The notes under the pieces: model-generated
What the model was told of the DNA's origin: nothing
Database searches by the model: none
What the model saw: the letters and a program-made list of their open reading frames with translations, nothing else
From: Macrolepiota albuminosa
Taxonomy: Eukaryota > Basidiomycota > Agaricomycetes > Agaricales > Agaricaceae
Length of the DNA: 64,000 nucleotides
Assembly (NCBI GenBank): GCA_027475525.1
Contig: JAMWFC010000076.1
Coordinates: forward strand, 1-64,000
Direction: 5' to 3'
Shown here: positions 20,801 to 27,704 of the stretch, piece by piece
How positions within the stretch are numbered: position 1 is the first letter of the stretch
Layout of the letters: each line of letters opens with the position of its first letter
Program-made: the position numbers and the translations under genes

Positions 20801-23800
20801 ATGAGGTGTCAGACCCTTTGTGTTTCAACGACGATTCTTATGGTGTTAATGATGAAGACGACATGACTTTCTATAAACCGTACCAGCAGTCAATGCCGAA
20901 GAGTCAAGTCAATCTCCTGCGGCTATGGGATGATCTTGGCGTACCCCATAAACAAAAGAAGCAGGTCTTTGGTTCTCCGCTAACGATTATCGGTATTTTG
21001 GTAGATCCTAACGCTATGTCAATGACACTCCCGCTAGAGGCCAAACAAGACCTTATCAAAGAAATTCGTCGCTTTACGTCGTACAACAAAAAAAGATCCA
21101 CTCACTACACCAAAAGGGAATGGCAACGGTTGGCTGGATGGGTAAATTGGGGCCTGAATGTTTTCCCACTGCTAGCACCATGCCTTTCAAACGTCTACGC
21201 AAAACTGAACTCAGTCCCAGACAACCCAAATGCAAGAATTTGGTGCAACACAAGCATCAGGGCTGATCTAATTTGGGGAGCAGATCGTTTTGAGCGTTGC
21301 GATGGCACACTTCTTCTGAATGCTCAAGCCTGGGAACCATCAGATGCTGATCTCATTATTGAGTGCGATGCATGCCCGACAGGTCTTGCTTTCTGGTACC
21401 CACGTTTGGTACGTGGGTATTATTGTCCAGTGGGAAATGATACCTCTCCAGACCTCATTTTCTTTCTGGAAGCTTTGACGGTAGTATGTTCCTTGCAACA
21501 CGCCGACTCTTTCCTGCATAAACCCCAACGAATCGTAATCTACTCCGACAACAGTAACACGGTCGACATTTTCAATTCATTGCATGCTCAACCTCTCTAT
21601 AATCCCTTGCTCAAGTTTGCGGTTGATATCCTTTTGGAGCGAGACCACAAACTCAAGGTTCTTCACATCGCAGGAGCAAACAACATTATCGCAGATCTCC
21701 TGTCTAGGCATCGATTCGAAGACGTTAGGGCTTTACAGCCGACAATTGCCATCTACAACTTCGTACCCCCTCGAGATCTGCTGGGGGCGATAGAAAAATG
21801 ATTATACCTACCGTGAAACCCAGGCAACCCCGCCGGGTTGCTTGGTCAAAGGAGCGTTTGATCAGAGAACGCTCCATCGCACTTGGTTACGGAATCGGCG
21901 ATGCCACCTTTCAATCCTACGGCTCGGCTCTCAATTCCTACCTCAACTTTATAAAACTTCACCACCTCGAAACAAAGCCTACCGCTGACACGCTATCCCT
22001 CTATGTGGCATATATGTCCCATCATATTGACCCAAAATCTATCACGGTTTACTTGTCTGGTATATGCAACCAACTCGAAATTTATTTTCCGAACGTTCGC
22101 AGTGAACGCAATTCCCCACTTGTGAAGAAGACACTATCAGGTTCGAGAAAACGCTTCTCATCTGCGACCCAGCGGAAGCACGCCTTGACTCGTGAAGATA
22201 TTGTCCGAGTCATTACTCATTATGGTTCGAACCCCTCACACGACGATTTACTTTTCATTGCTATGCTCTGCACCGGCTTCCATGGCCTTTTGCGTCTTGG
22301 AGAAATGACGTGCCCAGACGACGTAGCCTTACAAGACTATCGGAAAACTACCACATCGCGCTCTGTCAACATCGAATACGACCATTTTTCTTTCTTCCTA
22401 CCGACGCACAAGGCTGATGCCTTTTTTGAAGGCAATCTAGTCTATATTCGAAAAACTCGCCACGCATCTGACCCACGACGACAATTCATACGGTACTGGA
22501 ACAACCGCAGCTCTAAGTTTCCACTGCGTCGGGAACTGTGGCTCCGAGAAGATGGTTCGTCACCCACCCGATCTTTTTTCATACGCCGCTTGCGAAGCTT
22601 CTTCAATAACGATATCGCTGGTCAATCTCTACGTGCTGGAGGTGCAACCTTCCTTGCTGAGATTGGAGCACCACCCTCTGTAATCCAAGCAACTGGGCGT
22701 TGGTCTTCAGACGCCTTCCAGAGATACATCAGGAAACACCCCATTGTCTTACACGCCCTTGCGCTTAGCAGACGGAGTGAGACGATAGATTGGTAGCTAT
22801 TCTTCTTAGGTCTGTTTCCTCACAGAAACTGGTGCTATTGCACTAATATTGTTGCTAAAGCAACGACTCATTATGGTCTCCGAGCTGTCCATGCGCACGC
22901 AGACATTATGCCGAGACTAACTGAGGTAAAGTCACCCGAGCAGATTGCTTAGTGACTACTAACCTCGATTACAGTTGTCGATCAGACCGGTCGATGAGTA
23001 CTGTATGCCAGTGACAACCACCTTCATCGTTTCACTCATTCGTTTTCAACGTTATAGGCGAATAGCCGCATACTGTCACTGGTATACGAGCAATAAACAC
23101 GGGACCGGCTCTACCGAGCTCTCCCCATTTGGACCCGGTATGCCGCATACTGTCACTGGTATACGAGCAATAAACACGGGACCGGCTCTACCGAGCTCTC
23201 CCCATTTGGACCCGGTATCAAAATTTCCTCCTTGTTCTCTTTTTACGACGTCAGAAGCTCATTGACTGTGTTAAAGTAAAACTTTCACGAGGCCAATGTG
23301 CACAGAGTCGCGGGACTCACGTGCTTACCCACTAGGGAGCGAGTTGAGACATTGGTATTCTTTCCAATCTCAACGCTTGCTCCCTAGGTGGGTTTCTACT
23401 TACTTAGTTCTTTCCTTTTTTCTCAACGCTCGTAGTACCGCGACGTAGTATATTTTTGTATTACGTGGGTTTCTACTTACTTAGTTCTTTCCTTTTTTCT
23501 CAACGCTCGTAGTACCGCGACGTAGTATATTTTTGTATTACCCACCCACCTCCCGCCGCATACTGTCACTGGTATACGAGCAATAAACACGGGACCGGCT
23601 CTACCGAGCTCTCCCCATTTGGACCCGGTATCAAAATTTCCTCCTTGTTCTCTTTTTACGACGTCAGAAGCTCATTGGATGGTGTTACATTGCTAGACCT
23701 TCAACTTTTATATGATCCAGAGGTGTGTATTGTCCTGTAGCGTCTTGCAGATATTAATCGTTCTTAGTAGACATTCAGGAAGGAAAGGGCGTCTTGGAGG

Positions 23801-25577
23801 GCCGTGATACAACTGAACATTGTCCGTTCCGTGCATGTTATCCTCGATGCGATCATGCAGGAGGGAAACGACGCAGTATTGCCGGATCATCTGCCTGTCA
23901 GAACTGACCTGCTCAAGCTGAAGATGCGACTTGCTCCGCTATTACAAGTCGAACAAGCGTTGATCCAGCGTCTGACACCCGAAAGATCTACTGAAACCGA
24001 GACCACTTTGCATGACCGTGAAGCATCTTATGCGGACCGCTCGAAGCACCTTGTAAAAGAGGTCGCTATTAACTCCACCCGCGCGTGGAAAGAGACATTT
24101 GACCAGTCCTCGCGCTCAAACAAGCTAAGCGAAAAGGCATCCGATGCCCACAACTCCAGCGACCCGAGCGTAGTGCTCAATGCGTGCGTACAAGACATAC
24201 AGATACTTTGGAATGACTCTTCAGTCAAGACACTTCTGAAGGGGCACAATATTCACATGGAAGAAGTGGCGGGTTTGTAAGAATAATCTCTTTCTTGATG
24301 GTGCTGACTAACTACTAACGACTCCTAACGACGTTAGTTTCTTAGATTCTTTGGACCGAGTCACAGCGCTGGATTACGTCCCTTCCGATGGTATGAAAGA
24401 ATTGTCTCTGCATCAAAATAAACCAGACTCATAATGAACACTTCTGATGTCCAGATGATGTCCTTCGGGCGCGGTTAAAAACCTTAGGTTAGTGATCTTC
24501 TAGGACCAGTGTACACCGAATTCCGAAATAAACTTTGAGGTGTGTCGGAATACCGGTTCAAGATCAAGCCCGAACATGGTAGGCCCGAAGGCCCTGGCAT
24601 AGACTTTTGAAGTTGAATCTCTCTCCAGGTCCATCCAGGGACTGGCGTGTTTTTGATGTCGGCGGGCATAGGTCTTTGGTGTGTCTTCTCCATTTCTGAC
24701 TTATGTTTGATCTAATCACATTCAGAGATGTATGGCTTCCAACGATCATCAGTAATACTCATTGAGCGTTAAACTAGCTGCATGGGTCCCATACTTTGAT
24801 GACATGGATGCTATTATCTTCCTGGCTCCCATCAGGTAAGAACTCAACTAGCATTACTTTCATATATGCTGAAAGTCATCACAAGTGCCTTCGATCAGAA
24901 ACTTTCTGAAGACTCTTCGATGAATCGTTTGGTCTGTCCCAAACATAGCCAAACGCGTCGAGGTAATTGATGTATCTGCTCGCTAGGAAGATACTGTCAA
25001 TATTTGGAATTATCTTGTGAAGAATGAGTTGCTAAAACACACCAATCTTATCATTTTCATGAACAAGATCGACATTCTAAAGGCAAAACTTGAATCTGGG
25101 ATTAAATTCTCCGATTATGTTGTTTCCTATAAATCACGGCGAAAACGCGAGAACGACGTCAAAAGCGTAACAAAATGTGAGTTCACTCTTGAATTTCATT
25201 CAGTCTGTAGAGTAAAGTTGACGGGTAGTTTGCGGTAGATCTCAGAGAAAAATTTTGTTTGTAATTTTAGCTCGGGCGTAAGGAAGTTCCTGATTACGTA
25301 TCATTCATCCCTGTCCACAGCCGGTATTCTTAGAGAGAAGTCGGCTATTTCTCGCCCTTTCTATTGCCATCTCACCACCGTGACCGTATGTTGAAACAGC
25401 TAGACATCGGAGTCGAGCTCATTGTATTCTCCTTTTTAAAGAACTTCAAATCAACGAAAGAGATCCTCACGAGGGGTATGTATAATCGGTTCTCTTTTAT
25501 TCTCGCCTCACGCAGTGTGTCCACTAGTGAGGGATGTGCTGATGCGCAAACATCTTGAAGATGCTGGCCTTATCTGA
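17881..25577 (+). CDS. Divergent G-protein alpha subunit, one intron carries a 5.4 kb retrotransposon
   Basis: Exons 17,881-18,085, 18,136-18,150 and 18,199-18,219 read GQSESGKSTTIK, the P-loop. The next intron (18,220-23,696) holds a Ngaro element; splicing to 23,697-23,722 and 23,771 onward continues in frame as NLQLLYDPE then TFRKERASWRAVIQLN. Later exons contain WRVFDVGGH (switch II, about 24,629-24,671), AWVPYFDDMDAIIFLAPI, FMNKIDIL (NKxD, base recognition; about 25,050) and the terminal VRDVLMRKHLEDAGLI. The helical domain is enlarged compared with canonical G-alpha (about 350 residues), as in expanded basidiomycete G-alpha paralogues. The N-terminus lacks the MGC lipidation motif and is coiled-coil-like. 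The join near 24,726-24,790 is not resolved: the frame-keeping gap would be only 26 nt, so a small defect is possible there. Confidence 0.72.
18252..18451 (+). repeat. Ngaro terminal repeat A1 with internal hairpin
   Basis: This 200-bp unit is repeated at 23,265-23,464. It contains an inverted repeat (CTAGGGAGCGAGTTGAGAC ... TCTCAACGCTTGCTCCCTAG, about 18,319-18,376) that could fold into a long hairpin. In Ngaro elements the A and B repeats rebuild the termini through a circular intermediate. Confidence 0.8.
18513..19967 (+). CDS. Ngaro gag-like protein with zinc fingers
   Basis: A 484-residue frame from the ATG at 18,513. The N-terminal third is Ser/Thr/Glu-rich, followed by Arg/Lys/Glu-rich helical segments suggesting a coiled coil. 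The C-terminus has a Cys-rich block (CKRWNTNLGCPFDASKCFWRH, about residues 443-463) followed by CRRCGGNHRKTEC, a CX2CX3HX4C knuckle like the nucleic-acid-binding fingers of retroelement gag proteins. The start context is weak (T at -3, A at +4). The whole gene overlaps the RT polyprotein frame, which starts 10 nt downstream. Role inferred: packaging of element RNA. Confidence 0.75.
   Translation: MSSHGRQASSSTPQRTVTGPAREPDPPTSQTFTENLSENQSGEGAHASAEPRRTSRDSTPEAAQLSEEEKQIFDELEGIVDSFRRGQRTRIDAIASVVERIRKSDLAENLTRQALTGYLGILDSVEKKERLRRKRALHREKAEKRSEQYRQNAELQSPEENRTNANHFEQGETSGGYLPARRARLVQQGSDEDNESCDTEGSYGSGAERSRTKIKKPKVRETAFPWYEEERLARENEDPRCVRNRELLQLYLENPTAAKRQITVSRAAPCNFPSTEWDKLFRGELADFDAIYSSIHHIGAPRENRGHIGDREIILGYSDPIRRVEDLGQWTIAANLYGEALGFAWPNRREEWSNHYRYIVGLFSAKPSGLHASVIEFEKAVRARVGAGTKMLLTDRGMFDDLRDAILDTGGINHCGSLRKGGGKSAINRSSGSGGSQGNSRAVCKRWNTNLGCPFDASKCFWRHVCRRCGGNHRKTECPQNITN
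18523..21801 (+). CDS. Ngaro reverse transcriptase - RNase H polyprotein
   Basis: A 1092-residue frame from the ATG at 18,523. The first ~480 residues overlap the gag frame and carry a recurring LL-x-R-[LI] motif (LLDRLENL, LAERLGTL, LLDRLSPA, LLKRIEPM, LLEKMKTL, LLGRIEDI). The RT domain follows: motif A KSDVANAYRLIPMHP (about residue 696) and motif C FNDDSYG (about 767), with the two catalytic Asp. RNase H shows ECDACPTG (about 945), the Glu of FFLEALTV, YSDNS and IIADLLSRH, the four acidic positions. The gene ends at a TGA that overlaps the ATG of the recombinase gene. It would copy the element RNA into DNA. Confidence 0.85.
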   Translation: MVDKPPVPLLSARLLDRLENLTPLPPKHSLKTSPKTSLEKELMPRPSLAERLGTLPQKQHSCLKRRSKSLTNSKASSTVFGEDSEQELTPLPLSSKESGSQTLQRTLLDRLSPAISGYSTPLKRKRDYDESEPCTEKRLKSEVSSTDRTPSCSLLKRIEPMPIISSKGKPVEDICLPAELDWSSKGQTKTMSHAIQKDHMDLVLKGVERKSRSQRLERPPSLGTKKRDLLEKMKTLDVSETESCFNCTSRTPLQPNDRSLCPEQLLATSHQQNGINSLEENLQISTPSIPLSTISELLGRIEDISEIVRSSLATAIRFEESRTLDNGLSQQTSMEKPSVLHGPTEERNGQTITATSSASSLPSHQDYMLASSSLKRLSEHELELGRKCYSPTGECSMTSGMPSSTLEESTIADHCEKAEGNQPSIDQVEVEDHRVIAGQSVRGGTRILDVLSMPANVSGGMCAGDVEETIEKQSVRKTSRIEVLKGNVPKYLRFNYYDFARPLPPTLIQWSLTAKPLPSPPNDELNNSRVTTTIQNHSNLFKLVTPIRIEVFERLVQHHPNRPFVNSVLKSLKEGFWPFADTQPSTYPLTCDMSLGTPADPIEANFLRKQRDIEVDAGRFSPNFGSQLFDGMYSSPIHAVPKPKSSDLRLVTNQSAGTHSLNSMIKYENISGFPMDNMKHLGSQLLKIRRTCNRRLILWKSDVANAYRLIPMHPRWQIKQVVTIDNSRHIDRCNCFGGRASLNCWGSVNSLITWSAQDSYEVSDPLCFNDDSYGVNDEDDMTFYKPYQQSMPKSQVNLLRLWDDLGVPHKQKKQVFGSPLTIIGILVDPNAMSMTLPLEAKQDLIKEIRRFTSYNKKRSTHYTKREWQRLAGWVNWGLNVFPLLAPCLSNVYAKLNSVPDNPNARIWCNTSIRADLIWGADRFERCDGTLLLNAQAWEPSDADLIIECDACPTGLAFWYPRLVRGYYCPVGNDTSPDLIFFLEALTVVCSLQHADSFLHKPQRIVIYSDNSNTVDIFNSLHAQPLYNPLLKFAVDILLERDHKLKVLHIAGANNIIADLLSRHRFEDVRALQPTIAIYNFVPPRDLLGAIEK
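21798..22796 (+). CDS. Ngaro tyrosine recombinase
   Basis: 332 residues, starting at an ATG that shares ATGA with the upstream stop. An N-terminal SAM-like domain (FQSYGSALNSYLNFIK) precedes the catalytic domain: first Arg in LLRLGE (about residue 163), then GQSLRAGGAT with the second Arg (Gln stands where many recombinases have His), then GRWSSDAFQRY with Trp and the nucleophile Tyr (about 300-309). It would integrate the cDNA circle by site-specific strand exchange instead of a DDE integrase. The gene is full-length with no stop. Confidence 0.85.
   Translation: MIIPTVKPRQPRRVAWSKERLIRERSIALGYGIGDATFQSYGSALNSYLNFIKLHHLETKPTADTLSLYVAYMSHHIDPKSITVYLSGICNQLEIYFPNVRSERNSPLVKKTLSGSRKRFSSATQRKHALTREDIVRVITHYGSNPSHDDLLFIAMLCTGFHGLLRLGEMTCPDDVALQDYRKTTTSRSVNIEYDHFSFFLPTHKADAFFEGNLVYIRKTRHASDPRRQFIRYWNNRSSKFPLRRELWLREDGSSPTRSFFIRRLRSFFNNDIAGQSLRAGGATFLAEIGAPPSVIQATGRWSSDAFQRYIRKHPIVLHALALSRRSETIDW
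23065..23677 (+). repeat. Ngaro 3' repeats B1-A2-B2 with two 77-bp duplications
   Basis: B1 (23,142-23,264) is preceded by a tandem copy of its first 77 bp (from 23,065). A2 (23,265-23,464) is followed by a tandem copy of its last 77 bp (23,465-23,541). A 13-nt spacer precedes B2 (23,555-23,677), which ends TCAGAAGCTCATTG at the host junction. Removing one copy of each 77-bp duplication leaves repeats that match A1 and B2 exactly in length. Confidence 0.75.
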
Positions 25578-25716
25578 GAAGCAGACACTGAAGCTACAAA
25601 TTCAAGCGACAAAATCTCTCATGCACGGACATACTAGTCGCCGGCTAGTTGTCCACACGTCTTGTGATAATATCAGTCATTGCTGTCAATTACTTAGCAA
25701 GTTTTCAAGTAATAAA

Positions 25717-26460
25717 TTAGTGTTCTAGGCTTTCTATTTCCATATTATCCACTTCGGGAGTCCAGTTTGCCAACTTCTTATTGCGCCACCATAGTCCAGG
25801 TCTACCAGATCCTCGAAGCTCCCTTTCCCATCTCATTTCAATATCCCCACTGAGGACCCCTCGGGCGCCAGCCAATGCAGGGTTCCACACTGCACTTCCT
25901 ATCCTCTCGTCGAAGCTACCTTCCGTGATGACGGAATCAGAGTAGGATGGTTCAGGGGGGATATATAGAAGAAATAAAGGAACAGGTGATGATTGAGCTC
26001 TGAGTATCGTGGAGCGGGTATATGGCGATTCAGATATAAACAGCGCCACCAACGGATATTGGGCTGCTTCTTGGGATGTATGCGTACTCTGATTGCGGGA
26101 ATCCAAAGGGTGAAAGGAAGGGGACAAAGAGAGGTACCGGTGGAGGACGCCCTCCATCTCACGGATGAATTTTGGCCCGATTTTCTTCTTTTCAGCTTTA
26201 CACTGTGCAATGACGCGTAACCGACGACGAGGCACGTTAATATCAGAGGCCCCAAAGGGAGGGAGCCACCACCACCCAAGAAGGTCAATACCACCATCTG
26301 ACTTGCCCCCTACGCGTCGTAATGACATGGACAGATGGGTTTGGAGGATATGTTGTGCACGGTGTTCAAATGCGGTGCCACGATACACAGTAGTAGATGT
26401 TGATGTCGGTGGACTTAATGTCGAGGAGAAACGCAATGTGCGCTTCAGTAATGTGACCAT
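25717..26460 (-). CDS. RRG7: RRG7-like mitochondrial protein (PD-(D/E)XK fold)
   Basis: The first ATG of the minus-strand frame is at 26,460 (the frame opens earlier only with TTG), giving 247 residues and no intron. The basic, Ser/Thr-rich N-terminus fits a mitochondrial presequence. Residues about 26-36 read YRGTAFEHRAQ, then VGGKSDGGIDLLGWW (about 50-64) and IAQCKAEKKKIGP (about 84-96). These are the conserved blocks of the Rrg7/DUF2034 family, with the Asp and the Q-x-K of a restriction-endonuclease-like active site. In yeast the protein is needed for respiratory growth; its nuclease activity is not established. The gene is convergent with the G-alpha gene, 139 bp apart, and appears intact. 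Confidence 0.8.
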   Translation of the reverse strand: MVTLLKRTLRFSSTLSPPTSTSTTVYRGTAFEHRAQHILQTHLSMSLRRVGGKSDGGIDLLGWWWLPPFGASDINVPRRRLRVIAQCKAEKKKIGPKFIREMEGVLHRYLSLSPSFHPLDSRNQSTHTSQEAAQYPLVALFISESPYTRSTILRAQSSPVPLFLLYIPPEPSYSDSVITEGSFDERIGSAVWNPALAGARGVLSGDIEMRWERELRGSGRPGLWWRNKKLANWTPEVDNMEIESLEH

Positions 26461-26585
26461 CAATGCCCGCAGCTGGCAATGCAAGAGGAGTGTAAATTAA
26501 AAGACTGGACCGATATATCGTGTCTTGGAAAGACGACAAAAAATTACATAATATTTTTGGTATGCTTGAATCGATTACTCGTCGT

Positions 26586-27070
26586 AAAGGCGAGTACCAA
26601 AGGTGACGAGCGTTTTCGGAGGCCTCTGCGTGCTAGAGAGCCTCTCCAGTCACACCTGCGCTCTTCACTTTCTCATCCTTGAACCGATCTCGGCACGGTG
26701 CCAGGGTCTGGTAGTTGCCGCGCGGAGGTCAGTATGGTTCAATGATCTCAGACATCCTGGGTGGCGTTCTATTCTCTGTCCATCTCCTTCCTCATTGGCC
26801 GCCCAGGTGAGCGCACCGTCGCTCTCTCACTTGCTCAGTTGGGTCTCACCACGAGCTTTGCTCGCCATCACAGCCCTTCACATATTCTATTCCTTTCCAA
26901 TCACGGCACGATCTGTACACTAGCAGTGAGACCCATCTCATCGTCACTTAGTGACGAGCTCACCTTCTACTTTAGATATTTCGACTGCATACTAAAATCA
27001 AGTTTCACATTTCATCCCAGCGTCGAAATATCTAAAGTAAGTACGCGATAGGAAGGTCGCGTCATCCACC
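26586..27070 (+). repeat. Dispersed non-coding repeat (SINE-like), GC-rich copy
   Basis: About 480 bp that recurs in the window at 34,480-35,015 (reverse), 35,247-35,720 (same strand) and 52,730-52,995 (reverse). It begins near GTAAAGGCGAGTACCAAAGG and ends after a hairpin, CTTTAGATATTTCGAC ... GTCGAAATATCTAAAG (about 26,970-27,035), and GGAAGGTCGCG. It encodes nothing. No clear pol III promoter boxes or terminal inverted repeats were seen, so the class is uncertain (SINE-like or another non-autonomous element). Confidence 0.6.
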
Positions 27071-27704
27071 TGCTTACAGCCTCCATATTAGTATTCTGTT
27101 ACTTTATTTCTAGTCGTTCTTCCGTCAACCCTCCCTCCTCACCCTGTAAAATACGTAGCCTGCTAGTAGCTTTCGCCTTTTGACACCAATACACGTAGGT
27201 CACGCATTTGCGTGACCGGTTCAGCGCTATCACTTCATTATTCTCGTCAACTGCAGAGGAGCTGTTTTCATAACGATAGACCCCGACTTTGGCTCCTTGT
27301 TTAGTTGTCTGATATTGCCGGGCTTGCCGTGATACAACCTTTTCGAAAGTCAAACATGTTGCGCATTACGTACAGGTGCTTAGTAGTATCTTGACAAACA
27401 CCCAGGGAATGCAGACAATGACCACCATCGTATTCCAGACGCCTTACGAACCATCTTCTGCCTGTAGTATCTTGTCTTTATTGCCTTCTTTCCTTTCCCA
27501 GCGAGGTATATAGCTGAATTACTTTACATAATGTAGCTGGGAATAAAAATCTCATCTCATCTCTTGGCGGAAAAAGACTAGTATTTACTGAGCATTAGGT
27601 TCTATCAACCACCGATTGTTTCACATGTGGCATTCTATTTTTAGTTGTGAAGAAGTCGGCCGCGGTGATCAAGCCCGAACAGATTAGCTGTGCGATAGAG
27701 TGTG
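27071..27704. repeat. Spacer with a second dispersed repeat
   Basis: The part around 27,140-27,235 (with CACGTAGGTCACGCATTTG and GGTTCAGCGCT) matches, in reverse, 34,085-34,160. The rest holds no supported gene. The minus-strand frame at 27,099-27,353 lies over this repeat and is not convincing. The region should contain the 3' UTR of the SNF2 gene. Confidence 0.45.

Larger units (their letters stand above)
18252..23677 (+). mobile_element. Ngaro-like tyrosine-recombinase retrotransposon, coding-intact
   Basis: The element has the split direct repeat layout of Ngaro elements, A1 - genes - B1 - A2 - B2: A1 18,252-18,451, B1 23,142-23,264, A2 23,265-23,464 and B2 23,555-23,677. A1 and A2 (200 bp) look identical by eye, as do B1 and B2 (123 bp). 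There is no target duplication, as expected for recombinase integration. It encodes a gag-like protein, an RT-RNase H polyprotein and a tyrosine recombinase, all open. Two 77-bp tandem duplications (23,065-23,218 and 23,388-23,541) are probably assembly scars. The element lies in the sense direction inside a G-alpha intron. Confidence 0.85.

Noticed and set aside
17881..25577. G-alpha as a gene destroyed by the retrotransposon
   Set aside because: The insertion is inside an intron with both splice sites intact, and the exons join in frame across it.
26586..27070. tRNA or tRNA-derived promoter in the dispersed repeat
   Set aside because: A GGTTCAATGATC stretch resembles a B box only weakly and no matching A box or cloverleaf could be drawn.
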